From the NCBI RefSeq assembly GCF_003073135.1, contig NZ_PGDQ01000014.1, forward strand, positions 118,332 through 182,331: a stretch of DNA of 64,000 nt, given 5' to 3'. This stretch comes from Euzebya rosea (lineage in GTDB: Bacteria; Actinomycetota; Nitriliruptoria; Euzebyales; Euzebyaceae). Position 1 is the stretch's first letter. The number at the start of each line of letters is the position of its first letter. The notes beneath the pieces are model-generated. The model made no database searches, had not been told where the DNA came from, and saw only the letters and a list, made by a program, of their open reading frames with translations. Positions 16,128 through 26,043 of this stretch are shown piece after piece. The position numbers were made by a program, and so were the translations under genes.

Positions 16128-17615
16128 ATGAGCACCACCCGCTCCGACGACGCAACCCGCGATGCCCAGATCCAGGCCCTCGGGGCCCTGATCGACGTGC
16201 CCAGAGCCGAGGAGCTGGGTGCGAGGTTCGCGGCGGCCGGCCACGAGCTGTACCTCGTCGGCGGCAGCGTCCGGGATGCGGTGCTGCACGCCACCGACTG
16301 GCCCGACCTGGACTTCGCGACCTCGGCGTTGCCCGAGGAGACCGAGAAGGTCCTCAAGGGATGGGCTGACACCGTGTGGCTGACGGGTGCCCGGTTCGGG
16401 ACGGTGTCTGCCCAGAAGGGCGAGGACACCATCGAGATCACGACGTTCCGGTCCGACACCTACGAGGAGGGCTCACGCCACCCCGAGGTCCGGTTCGGCG
16501 ACGACATCGTGACCGACCTCTCCCGGCGGGACTTCACGGTCAACGCGATGGCCGTGCGGATGCCCGACCACGAGGTCTTCGACCCCTTCGGCGGGTGGGA
16601 GGACCTGCGTGACCGCGTCCTCCGCACGCCGATCGACCCGCACACCAGCTTCGGCGACGACCCCCTGCGGATGATCCGCATGGCCCGCTTCGCCTCGGCG
16701 CTGGGCTTCCGCCCCGACGAGGCGGCGGTGAGGGCTGCCACCGAGCTCGCCGAGCAGCTGCGGACCGTCTCGGCCGAACGGATCCAGGTCGAGCTGGACA
16801 AGCTGCTGATGGGTCGGCACTTCGCGGTGGGGATGGACCTGCTGGTCGACACCGGCCTCGCCGACGTCTTCCTGCCCGAGATCCCCGCCCTGCGGATGGA
16901 GCGCGACCCCGTGCACCACCACAAGGACGTGTACGCCCACACGCTTGCCGTCGTGGAGGGGTGCGACCGGGAGGACGTGGTCCTGCGGCTGGCTGCGCTG
17001 CTGCACGACATCGGCAAGCCGGCGACGCGGGAGTTCCACGAGGGCGGGATGGTCAGCTTCCACCACCACGACGTCGTCGGCGCACGGATGGCCAAGGCCC
17101 GGCTGCGCGAGCTGAAGTACAGCCGTGAGGTCATCCGGGATGTGGCCCACCTCGTGCGCCTTCACCTGCGGTTTCACGGCTACGCGGACGATGAGTGGAC
17201 GGACTCCGCCGTCCGGAGGTATGTCAACGATGCGGGGTCTCCGGCCCAGCTGCGGCGTCTGAACGCGTTGACGCGGGCAGACGTCACGACGCGGGACAAG
17301 CGCAAGAAGCGCCGGTTCGCTGCGGCGATGACCGATCTGGAGGACCGGATCGCGCGCCTGAAGGAGGAGGAGCAGCTGAACGCCGTGCGTCCGGCCCTCG
17401 ACGGCCACCAGATGATGGCCTACCTGGGCATCGACCCCGGCCCGCTGGTCGGGAAGGTGTGGGCGTTCATGAAGGACAAGGCCCTGGAGCTCGGGCCGAT
17501 CGACCCCGACACCGGGTACGAGCTGCTCGACGAGTGGGCGGAGGCCAACGACATCGTCCCCGCGGGCGACATCGTTCCCCCGAAGCCCAAGAAGTCCGAA
17601 GAAGCCGCCGAATAG
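16128..17615 (+). CDS. cca: CCA tRNA nucleotidyltransferase (poly(A) polymerase/HD family)
   Basis: 495 residues. The nucleotidyltransferase head has YLVGGSVRDAVL at about 43-54 and WPDLDFATSA with the catalytic Asp pair. The RNA-binding neck follows (DDPLRMIRMARFASALGF), then an HD domain (LRLAALLHDIGKPATR) and a charged C-terminus. The enzyme adds or repairs the 3' CCA of tRNAs, and the HD part can act as a phosphohydrolase. In Mycobacterium the equivalent gene pcnA (Rv3907c) adjoins the same murJ block, but divergently from mutT4; here pilT is inserted between. The last residues (PKPKKSEEAAE) are low complexity. Confidence 0.95.
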   Translation: MSTTRSDDATRDAQIQALGALIDVPRAEELGARFAAAGHELYLVGGSVRDAVLHATDWPDLDFATSALPEETEKVLKGWADTVWLTGARFGTVSAQKGEDTIEITTFRSDTYEEGSRHPEVRFGDDIVTDLSRRDFTVNAMAVRMPDHEVFDPFGGWEDLRDRVLRTPIDPHTSFGDDPLRMIRMARFASALGFRPDEAAVRAATELAEQLRTVSAERIQVELDKLLMGRHFAVGMDLLVDTGLADVFLPEIPALRMERDPVHHHKDVYAHTLAVVEGCDREDVVLRLAALLHDIGKPATREFHEGGMVSFHHHDVVGARMAKARLRELKYSREVIRDVAHLVRLHLRFHGYADDEWTDSAVRRYVNDAGSPAQLRRLNALTRADVTTRDKRKKRRFAAAMTDLEDRIARLKEEEQLNAVRPALDGHQMMAYLGIDPGPLVGKVWAFMKDKALELGPIDPDTGYELLDEWAEANDIVPAGDIVPPKPKKSEEAAE

Positions 17616-17619
17616 CGTC

Positions 17620-17656
17620 TGACCTGCGAAAACACATCCCCGTCGTTCAGGGTTGA
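17620..17656. repeat. 37-nt direct repeat, copy A
   Basis: Shares TGACCTGCGAAAACACA and GTTCAGGGTTGA, in register, with copy B at 18251-18287; only the 8 nt between these blocks differ. Both copies are followed by a GGCTGGG(T)GGAAAAC motif. The element starts 4 nt after the cca stop codon. Confidence 0.8.
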
Positions 17657-17664
17657 CCCCCGCG

Positions 17665-17683
17665 GCTGGGTGGAAAACCCAGC
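17665..17683 (+). terminator. Hairpin after the CCA-adding enzyme gene
   Basis: GCTGGGT (17665-17671) and ACCCAGC (17677-17683) form a perfect 7-bp stem with a GGAAA loop. It lies 50 nt after the cca stop and is the only stem-loop there, so it may end that transcript. There is no U-tract. Confidence 0.4.
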
Positions 17684-18009
17684 TCGGAACCGACTCCTGG
17701 TGACCGTCCCGTCCTCTTCTGACGGGTGGGTGCGGGAGCAACGTGGCCGGTTGACCCGAGTGGGACGACACGGCGAGAGAGTGGTTCGCCATCCGGGGCG
17801 GGGTCGGGCTCGGTGCGTGGACTCGACCGAGCGCGACGGGGGCGCGGACGAGCGACCGGCTGACCTCGCATCCCACTCGTCGGCACGGGGGTGGTCGGGG
17901 CATCCCTGCGGCGTGGCCGCCCGGTGGTCCCCTGGCTCACCTGGCTCGACATGGCCCGCCCAGGGTCCCGCGACGGATCCTGACCCAGTCGAGCCGGTTG
18001 ACGGGTCGG

Positions 18010-18112
18010 GGTGGGGACGGATCCATCAGGTGGCCACGGGTCAGGCCCGCGCGGACCGCGGACTGGCTCGCGGATGGTGGGGACGAATTCGCCGGGCGGT
18101 GGGGATGAATCC
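18010..18112. repeat. Three dispersed 15-mers GGTGGGGAYGRATYC
   Basis: Copies at 18010-18024, 18076-18090 and 18098-18112 on the plus strand differ at only 2-3 positions. Spacing is irregular (66 and 22 nt start to start). They could be protein-binding sites or chance G-rich similarity. Confidence 0.5.
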
Positions 18113-18250
18113 GTCGGTTCGCGCCTGATGTGCGGCCCCTCTTGACGGACGCGAAGTCGTCCAGGGGCTGTCCGGTGGGTGGGTACCGAACCGTCAGCGC
18201 GTGAACGGTGTTCATCACTCCGTTCTGTGGCAAGTTCTCCACAATCGTGT

Positions 18251-18287
18251 TGACCTGCGAAAACACACGTGCGTTGTTCAGGGTTGA
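18251..18287. repeat. 37-nt direct repeat, copy B
   Basis: Partner of the element at 17620-17656, same orientation, same length. It is followed by GGCTGGGGAAAAC at 18294-18306 and lies about 70 nt beyond the stop of the minus-strand hydrolase gene. Confidence 0.8.
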
Positions 18288-18357
18288 GGAGGAGGCTGGG
18301 GAAAACTCCTAGACTCAGCAGAGCGGGTGAAGTTGCCGTATGCGGCCTCGTCGAGGG

Positions 18358-19194
18358 CTAGGTGACGCCGTCGAGCCACCCGAGGAGGCGGTCGGCGGCC
18401 TCGCGCCATCGGGTGTCGAGCATCACGTCGTGGGCCAGTCCGGGGACGAGGTGGGCGGAGGTGTTCCATGCCGCCGCAGTGGCCTTCACCTCGGACGGGG
18501 TGAAGATCCGATCGTCCGCCGCGCCGAGCACGAACACCGGCAGGTCGGGACGGGAGCGGGGGCGGTGCGGGGTCAACATGCCGAGGAACGCCAGGTAGGA
18601 CTCCTTCTGGACACGTTGGTGCACCGAGGCGACCAGCCCGTCGTCGGCATCGTCGGACAGGAAGAGGTTGCGGACCTGTTCGGGGGAGGCGACCAGCCGG
18701 CCGAGGTCGGCGGTCAGGTTGGCCATCGCGAAGACGGCGGGTTCCTCCCGTGCGACCTGGGTGGTGATCCGGATGACACCCCTGGGCGGGACGGACGCCA
18801 GCAGCGCGCCGGCCACGACGGCTGGCCGGTCGGCACGACACAGCAGTCGCTGGACCACCGCGCCGCCCATCGAGTGGCCGACGAGGACGGCCGGGCCGAG
18901 CTCGGCCGTCACGGCGGCGACATCGTCGGCGTAGTCGCGCAGCCGCAGGCGGTTCAGGGAGCCTCCGGCCGATCCGCCGTGCCCCCGCAGGCTCAGCGCG
19001 TGGACCGCCCAACCGGCGTCGGCAAGGTACGGCATGAAGTGGCGGGTCCAGCACCACGCGCCGTGCCACGCCCCGTGGACCAGGAGGAGGGGCGGCCGGT
19101 CCGATGCCGTTCCGGCCGACAGCACCTCCAACCCCGCGATCCGCCGCGTCGAGAAGCCCTCACCGTGCTCGAGATCGCCCATGCGGCCGATCAT
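18358..19194 (-). CDS. Alpha/beta-fold hydrolase
   Basis: 278 residues from ATG 19194 (a second Met 4 codons in is also possible). The oxyanion-hole strand LLLVHGAWHGAWCW (about 36-49), the nucleophile elbow GHSMGG with the catalytic Ser, an acid in LGAADDRIF and the late histidine GLAHDVML give a full Ser-Asp-His triad. The family includes esterases, lipases, dehalogenase relatives and MenH-like enzymes; substrate unknown. No signal peptide, so it is cytosolic. It stands alone, downstream of the thiolase gene but separated by about 330 nt of repeats. Confidence 0.85.
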   Translation of the reverse strand: MIGRMGDLEHGEGFSTRRIAGLEVLSAGTASDRPPLLLVHGAWHGAWCWTRHFMPYLADAGWAVHALSLRGHGGSAGGSLNRLRLRDYADDVAAVTAELGPAVLVGHSMGGAVVQRLLCRADRPAVVAGALLASVPPRGVIRITTQVAREEPAVFAMANLTADLGRLVASPEQVRNLFLSDDADDGLVASVHQRVQKESYLAFLGMLTPHRPRSRPDLPVFVLGAADDRIFTPSEVKATAAAWNTSAHLVPGLAHDVMLDTRWREAADRLLGWLDGVT

Positions 19195-19242
19195 GCACCG
19201 CCGGCGTCGCTACCAGCCCGACCCGGCGCGCCCGCCCACCCC

Positions 19243-19372
19243 GGATGGAATCGACTCCAGCCGGCCGTCAGCGACGGCCTTGTGGAGGCGATTCCCCGCG
19301 TCTCCGCAGGTCAACGCGACGACGGGTCCGTACCCGCCGAGATTCCAACCGCCGCTGGAGTCGATTCCATCC
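19243..19372. repeat. 130-bp element with perfect 19-bp terminal inverted repeats
   Basis: GGATGGAATCGACTCCAGC at 19243-19261 and its exact complement at 19354-19372 flank 92 bp that contains no gene. This is the layout of a miniature inverted-repeat element or a long hairpin RNA. No flanking target duplication is obvious. It sits in the 330-nt gap between the hydrolase and thiolase genes. Confidence 0.75.
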
Positions 19373-19386
19373 AGAACGCGGTCGAG

Positions 19387-19506
19387 CCGGGCCTCGCGAG
19401 CGCTCCTTCGTCGCGGGCTCCGATTCCTGCTTGTCCGGGGGCTGGCGCCCCCGGACCCCAGTAGCCCGGACTCCGGGCCTCGCGAGCGCTCCTTCGTCGC
19501 GGGCTC
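19387..19506. repeat. Pair of identical 34-bp direct repeats around a hairpin
   Basis: The 34-bp sequences at 19387-19420 and 19473-19506 (beginning CCGGGCCTCGCGAGCGCTCC) are identical. Between them lies the hairpin at 19433-19456. The second copy ends 15 nt from the thiolase stop codon. With the adjacent inverted-repeat element this makes a compact cluster of non-coding repeats. Confidence 0.85.
19433..19456 (-). terminator. GC-rich hairpin, probable thiolase terminator
   Basis: GTCCGGGGGC (19433-19442) and GCCCCCGGAC (19447-19456) make a perfect 10-bp stem with a TGGC loop, 66 nt beyond the thiolase stop on the minus strand. No U-tract; intrinsic termination is likely but not certain. Confidence 0.5.
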
Positions 19507-19521
19507 GGATCCTCGTCCGGG

Positions 19522-20811
19522 CTAGACCCGCTCCAGCACCATGCTGGCGCCGCGGGTGCCGCCGGCGCAGATGGCGAGGGCGCCGTAGCGGACGTCGCGG
19601 CGCTGCATCTCGTTCATCAGCTGGATGATGATGCGGGTGCCCGTGGCACCGAAGGGGTGGCCGATCGCGACCGACCCGCCGTTGACGTTGAGGATGTCGT
19701 CGGACGGGCGACCCATGGCCGACTCGCGACCCAGCTCGCCACGCGCCCACTCGTCGGAGTCCATCGCCGCCAGGTTGGCGGCGACCTGGCCGGCGAACGC
19801 CTCGTGCATGTCGAACAGGCCGATGTCGGCCATCGTCAGGCCGGCGCGGTCCAGCGCGACCGGGGTGGCGTAGGTCGGGCCGAGCAGTACACCCTTCTTC
19901 GGCGCGTGGCTGGTGAACGCCCACGACCGGATCCAAGCCTTCGGGGTCAGGCCGTGGGTCTCGCAGGCCTGCTCGGTCGCCAGCACGACCGCCGACGCAC
20001 CGTCGGTCAGCGGCGAGGCGTTCGCGGCCGTCACCGTGCCACCGTCCTCGGCGGACTTGAACACCGGACGCAGCTTGGCGACGGCCTCCATGGACGTGTC
20101 GGCCCGGACGATCGCGTCCTCCTTCACCGTCCCGTCGGGGGTCTGCACGGCCATCGTCTCGGCCGGCAGGCGGCCCTCGTCGATGGCGCGGGCGGCGTTG
20201 TGGTGGGACCGGACGGCGATCTCGTCGGCCCACTCACGGGTGACGCCCCACTCCGCGACGATCTCCTCGGCGTGCTCGCCCAGGGTCAGGCCGGAGTACG
20301 GCTCGGCCACGACGGGGGCCGGCGGGACCAGGTCGCCCACGGTCAGGTTCATCAGCATCTCGAAGCCCTGCTCGGGCTTGCGGGCCAGCATGGCCGACGC
20401 GGCACCGGCCTTCTTCGACGCCAGCTGCTGGAGGTTCGACATCGACTCGGCCCCACCGGCGATGGCGATCTCCGCCTCACCCGACAGCAGCTCGTAGGCG
20501 GCGTTGGCCACCGTCCGTGCCGACGTGGCGCACGCGGTCTCGGCGCTGTAGGCGTTGACGTTGTCCCAGCCCAGGGCGATCGCGGTCTCACGCGCCAGGT
20601 ACGGCACCGCCGGGTTGTTCATCGCGCTGCCCAGGACCAGCGACCCGATGACCTGCGGGGACAGCTCCAGCCGCTTGGCCAGCTCCCCCACGACGGCGAC
20701 GGACAGGTCGAGCGTGGTCATCGACCGCAGCGCGCCCCCCTGCTTGGTGAACGGGGTACGGACGCCGTCGACGACGGCGATGCGCTGACCACTGGTGCTG
20801 AGCGGAAACAT
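19522..20811 (-). CDS. Acetyl-CoA C-acyltransferase (thiolase, FadI-like)
   Basis: 429 residues from ATG 20811, with AGGAGGG 6 nt upstream. All three thiolase signatures are present: the nucleophile Cys94 in ETACATS, GHPFGATGTR, and the second catalytic Cys in CAGGTRGAS. ACATS rather than ACxSG is the form seen in FadI-type 3-ketoacyl-CoA thiolases. It cleaves or condenses 3-ketoacyl-CoA in fatty-acid degradation; degradation is the more likely direction. No multifunctional hydratase/dehydrogenase gene is adjacent, so its partner would be elsewhere. Followed by the repeat cluster. Confidence 0.93.
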   Translation of the reverse strand: MFPLSTSGQRIAVVDGVRTPFTKQGGALRSMTTLDLSVAVVGELAKRLELSPQVIGSLVLGSAMNNPAVPYLARETAIALGWDNVNAYSAETACATSARTVANAAYELLSGEAEIAIAGGAESMSNLQQLASKKAGAASAMLARKPEQGFEMLMNLTVGDLVPPAPVVAEPYSGLTLGEHAEEIVAEWGVTREWADEIAVRSHHNAARAIDEGRLPAETMAVQTPDGTVKEDAIVRADTSMEAVAKLRPVFKSAEDGGTVTAANASPLTDGASAVVLATEQACETHGLTPKAWIRSWAFTSHAPKKGVLLGPTYATPVALDRAGLTMADIGLFDMHEAFAGQVAANLAAMDSDEWARGELGRESAMGRPSDDILNVNGGSVAIGHPFGATGTRIIIQLMNEMQRRDVRYGALAICAGGTRGASMVLERV

Positions 20812-20864
20812 GAACGGCCCTCCTGAGTTCTCGGCTGGGACCCAGCGTAGCCCGTCCGGAGCGA

Positions 20865-23138
<2,274 letters not shown>

Positions 23139-23243
23139 CGGATGGCCTCCCTCAGATCAGCCTGCTGGACACCATGAGCGCGTCACGCCCGTCCTGATAC
23201 CAGCCCGACTGATGCTAGACCGACGTGATGGCCCCTGAACAGG

Positions 23244-23280
23244 ACGAAACCCCGACGTCACGAGGACGTCGGGGTTTCGT
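23244..23280 (-). terminator. Strong hairpin downstream of ino1
   Basis: A perfect 16-bp stem (23244-23259 with 23265-23280; ACGAAACCCCGACGTC and its complement) and an ACGAG loop, 11 nt past the ino1 stop on the minus strand. This is the longest perfect hairpin in the window. Confidence 0.9.
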
Positions 23281-23291
23281 GAGGAGTGGTG

Positions 23292-24434
23292 CTACGCCTC
23301 GGAGTTGGCCGCCGTGGGGATCTCGTCGTCACTGAACGAGCCGGCGATGAACTCCTCGACCATCTGATGGCAGACGGCGTCGGAGTACTGCACGGGCGGG
23401 GACTTCATGAAGTAGCTCGACGGGCCCAGCAGCGGGCCGCCGATGCCGCGCTCGAGCGCGACCTTGATGCAGCGCACGGCGTCGATGACGACACCGGCGG
23501 AGTTCGGGGAGTCCCAGACCTCGAGCTTGAGCTCGGCGTTGAGGGGGACGTCACCGAAGTTGCGGCCCTCCATGCGGATGTAGGCCCACTTGCGGTCCTC
23601 GAGCCACGGCACGTGGTCCGACGGGCCGATGTGGATGTTCTCCGCGGGGATGCCGTCGACCATCTGGGAGGTCACCGACTGGGTCTTGGAGATCTTCTTG
23701 GATGCCAGGCGCGAGCGCTCCAGCATGTTCATGAAGTCCATGTTCCCGCCGAAGTTCAGCTGGTAGGTGCGGTCGATGGCGACGCCGCGGTCCTCGAACA
23801 GCTTGGTCAGCAGGCGGTGGGTGATGGTGGCACCGACCTGGGACTTGATGTCGTCACCGATGATCGGCACGCCGGCGTCGGCGAACTTCTGCGCCCACTC
23901 CGGGTTGGTGGCGATGAAGACCGGCAGGGCGTTGACGAAGCCGACACCGGCGTCGATGGCGCACTGGGCGTAGAACTTGGCAGCCTTCTCCGAGCCCACG
24001 GGCAGGTAGCAGACCAGCACGTCGGCGTTGGAGTCGCGCAGCTCCTGGGTGACGTCGACGACGGGCTCGTCGGACTCCTCGGCGACCATGGCGTAGTACT
24101 CGCCGAAGCCGTCGTGGGTCGGGCCGCGCAGGACGGTCACGCCGGTCGGGGCGACGTCAGCGAACTTGATGGTGTTGTTCGGCTCGGCAACGATCGCCTC
24201 GGAGAGGTCGCGACCGACCTTCTTGGCGTCGACGTCGAAGGCGGCGACGAACTCGATGTCACCGACGTGGTACCCGGCGAGCTCCGGGTGCATGAGGCCC
24301 GGGACCTTGTCGTTGGGGTCGACGTCGGCGTAGTAGGTCACGCCCTGCACGAGGGAGCTGGCGCAGTTGCCAACGCCCACGATGGCAACGCGGACCTTTC
24401 CTTCGTGTACCTGGCTGTTCTTTGCTGCGCTCAT
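23292..24434 (-). CDS. ino1: Inositol-3-phosphate synthase (NAD-dependent)
   Basis: 380 residues from ATG 24434 (AGGAG 8 nt upstream). The NAD-binding [16 protein letters not shown] is near the N-terminus, followed by the actinobacterial MIPS core ([63 protein letters not shown]). It converts glucose-6-phosphate to inositol-3-phosphate, the committed step to phosphatidylinositol, PI-mannosides and mycothiol. Its ATG overlaps the stop of the PadR gene, so regulator and enzyme are one unit, as in the Rv0047c-ino1 pair of M. tuberculosis. Control by that PadR through the operator array upstream is the natural inference. Ends at a strong hairpin. Confidence 0.96.
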   Translation of the reverse strand: MSAAKNSQVHEGKVRVAIVGVGNCASSLVQGVTYYADVDPNDKVPGLMHPELAGYHVGDIEFVAAFDVDAKKVGRDLSEAIVAEPNNTIKFADVAPTGVTVLRGPTHDGFGEYYAMVAEESDEPVVDVTQELRDSNADVLVCYLPVGSEKAAKFYAQCAIDAGVGFVNALPVFIATNPEWAQKFADAGVPIIGDDIKSQVGATITHRLLTKLFEDRGVAIDRTYQLNFGGNMDFMNMLERSRLASKKISKTQSVTSQMVDGIPAENIHIGPSDHVPWLEDRKWAYIRMEGRNFGDVPLNAELKLEVWDSPNSAGVVIDAVRCIKVALERGIGGPLLGPSSYFMKSPPVQYSDAVCHQMVEEFIAGSFSDDEIPTAANSEA

Positions 24435-25135
24435 CTGGATGACTCCTGGGTGGCTGGGGTGGGCGACGTGTGCGGCTCGGAGGTGTCCGCCACGCTGGCG
24501 GGGGGTTCTGGGTCGGGGTCGGGATCTGGCTGGGCTGCCGGGTCGGGGCCGGTGGGCCGGTCCTCGTCGGGCAGGTCGTAGTCGTCGTGGAAGTACTCGT
24601 GGGAATCGTCTGGCCGGCCGGGGTTGGCCTCGGCGGTCAGCAGCTCCTCGATCCACTTGAGGTCGTGCTCGGTGGTCTCGATGCCATGGCGCATCAGGGA
24701 CAGCGTGTAGGGGTCCGCGCGACCGCGGCGGGCGCGGTTGAAGGCCGTGCGGCCCTGCAGCAGCCGGTCCTCGAGGTAGTCGCGACGCCGCTGGAGCAAC
24801 CAGACGCGGGTCTCGGTGTTGAGGTACCGGAAGAACGCGAAACGCAGGGGGAACTTCTCTTCTTCCCACGCGCTCGTGGATCCCTGGCCGATCAGCTCGA
24901 GGAACTCGGCTTCGCCGACCTCGGTGATCCGGTACACCTGCCGACGCCGCGAGCGTCCGTCGGTGTCGGGGACCCGTTCGACCACACCCTTGGACTCCAG
25001 CTTCTTCAGCGTGGGGTACAGCGACCCGAAGGAGACCGTCCAGAAGAAGCCGAGGCGCTGCCCCAGCTGGCGCTTGAGCTCGTAACCGTGCATGGCTCGT
25101 TCCTTGAGCAGGCCGAGTACCGCAAGCTCGAGCAT
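24431..25135 (-). CDS. PadR-family transcriptional regulator of ino1
   Basis: 234 residues from ATG 25135 with a strong GGAAGGAGG 6 nt upstream. The PadR winged helix occupies about 1-85 ([50 protein letters not shown]), followed by a helical Vir-type C-terminal domain ([17 protein letters not shown]) and an Asp/Pro-rich tail. PadR proteins are usually repressors that release DNA on binding a small ligand. The stop overlaps the ino1 ATG. A 190-nt leader separates the gene from a four-unit palindrome array at 25326-25376, the likely autoregulatory operator. Confidence 0.93.
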   Translation of the reverse strand: MLELAVLGLLKERAMHGYELKRQLGQRLGFFWTVSFGSLYPTLKKLESKGVVERVPDTDGRSRRRQVYRITEVGEAEFLELIGQGSTSAWEEEKFPLRFAFFRYLNTETRVWLLQRRRDYLEDRLLQGRTAFNRARRGRADPYTLSLMRHGIETTEHDLKWIEELLTAEANPGRPDDSHEYFHDDYDLPDEDRPTGPDPAAQPDPDPDPEPPASVADTSEPHTSPTPATQESSR

Positions 25136-25231
25136 CAGTCGCCTCCTTCCGTGTCGCTGTTCCTGATCGGGTGTATCGCTGTCGTGTGGTCCGGCTGCCG
25201 GCCGTGGGTGGTCCGGGCAGTGCACGGACAG

Positions 25232-25256
25232 GCCCCGCACGGGGGACGTGCGGGGC
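25232..25256 (-). promoter_or_regulatory. Stem-loop in the padR-ino1 leader
   Basis: GCCCCGCAC (25232-25240) and GTGCGGGGC (25248-25256) form a 9-bp GC stem with a 7-nt loop within the 190-nt stretch between the operator array and the padR start. It could attenuate or stabilise the leader; there is no U-tract. Confidence 0.4.
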
Positions 25257-25325
25257 TGCTGTCGGCCGCGTGGACACCACGTTCCACGTGGATCGAACCA
25301 GTGGAGGGGCACCATGACGGCCATG

Positions 25326-25376
25326 TATCGCGGCGATATATCACCTCGATAGTCCCCACGATACATCGCGGCGATA
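25326..25376. promoter_or_regulatory. Tandem array of 13-bp palindromes, probable PadR operator
   Basis: Unit 1 TATCGCGGCGATA (25326-25338) is a perfect palindrome around a central G. Unit 2 TATCACCTCGATA (25339-25351) follows with no gap and keeps both outer half-sites. Unit 3 (25352-25363, 12 bp) keeps only CGATA. Unit 4 CATCGCGGCGATA (25364-25376) again has a perfect 11-bp core. The array is the most AT-rich point between the divergent padR and DUF5318 genes, so it probably overlaps the padR promoter. Assignment to PadR rests on location and symmetry. Confidence 0.7.
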
Positions 25377-25510
25377 CGTCGTCAAGAACTCACCACCGGT
25401 ACGGACGGGCGACACCCCCGCGACATCCCCCTCGGCCCCACCGCGACACCTCGCGTCAGGCATCGGGAGGGTCGGACGGCCCCGCCGTTGCGGGCCTCTG
25501 GCACACTTGG

Positions 25511-25954
25511 ATGACCATGCAGGGACGCATCGACTACCGGATGGCCAAGCGCGCGCTGGTGCGCCAGGTGACCCGAGGGCTGGTCGGTGTGCAGGACGTC
25601 TGCGATGCGCACCCCGAGCTGCTGCGTGCCGCACGCAACATCGGGACCGAGACGGCACGGACGTGTCCGATCTGCCGCATGGCCGACGACCGGGCCGACG
25701 TCCCGATCGACGCCGAGACCACCCTGCGCGAGGTCACCTACGTCTACGGCTCGTCGCTGCGGCAGCGACAGGGCCACGTGGTGTGGGACGACGAGGAGCT
25801 GCGGGTCCTCGCGGAGAAGTACCCGAGCTTCACGGCCTACCGGGTCGAGTGCTGCTTGGTCTGCGCCTGGAGCCACCTCGTCACCGCCGAGCTGCACGGC
25901 ACCGACCACCGTCCGGGTCGCGACCTGGCCGCTCGGCTCGAGGGCGGCGGCTGA
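25511..25954 (+). CDS. DUF5318-family small zinc-ribbon-like protein
   Basis: 147 residues from ATG 25511 (ATG 25517 is equally possible). Two cysteine pairs, CPICRMADD and CCLVCAWSH, suggest one bound metal. The N-terminal IDYRMAKRALVRQVTRGLVGVQDVCDAHPEL is the conserved start of the actinobacterial DUF5318 family. Function unknown. It lies divergent from padR-ino1 and directly before the class A PBP gene, the order of Rv0047c, Rv0049 and ponA1 in M. tuberculosis, which hints at a link with wall growth. No ribosome-binding site is seen at either ATG. Confidence 0.82.
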   Translation: MTMQGRIDYRMAKRALVRQVTRGLVGVQDVCDAHPELLRAARNIGTETARTCPICRMADDRADVPIDAETTLREVTYVYGSSLRQRQGHVVWDDEELRVLAEKYPSFTAYRVECCLVCAWSHLVTAELHGTDHRPGRDLAARLEGGG

Positions 25955-26043
25955 GCCCGAGTCGCGTGCCGCGGTCGGGCGCAGATGGCCGAGGGGCCAT
26001 GCCGCTGCGCTGCGTGGCCTCGGGATGATGTGACAATCGGCGG

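Larger units (their letters stand above)
17616..18357. other. 742-nt gene-free block with internal repeats
   Basis: No reading frame here has recognisable protein features; the longest (17670-18128, plus) has a composition expected of random GC-rich DNA. The block holds a 37-nt direct repeat pair near its two ends, a hairpin at 17665-17683, and three 15-mers of the form GGTGGGGAYGRATYC. Function not evident; see findings. Confidence 0.6.

Noticed and set aside
17670..18128. A 152-codon plus-strand open frame in the gene-free block after cca
   Set aside because: Arg/Gly-rich random-looking composition, no ribosome-binding site, no motif, and it overlaps repeats; long open frames arise by chance in DNA of this GC content.
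18231..18244. TTCTCCACA, resembling a DnaA box, near copy B of the 37-nt repeat, considered as part of oriC
   Set aside because: A single one-mismatch box with no cluster and no AT-rich unwinding region; oriC in this group normally lies on the other side of parA, outside the window.
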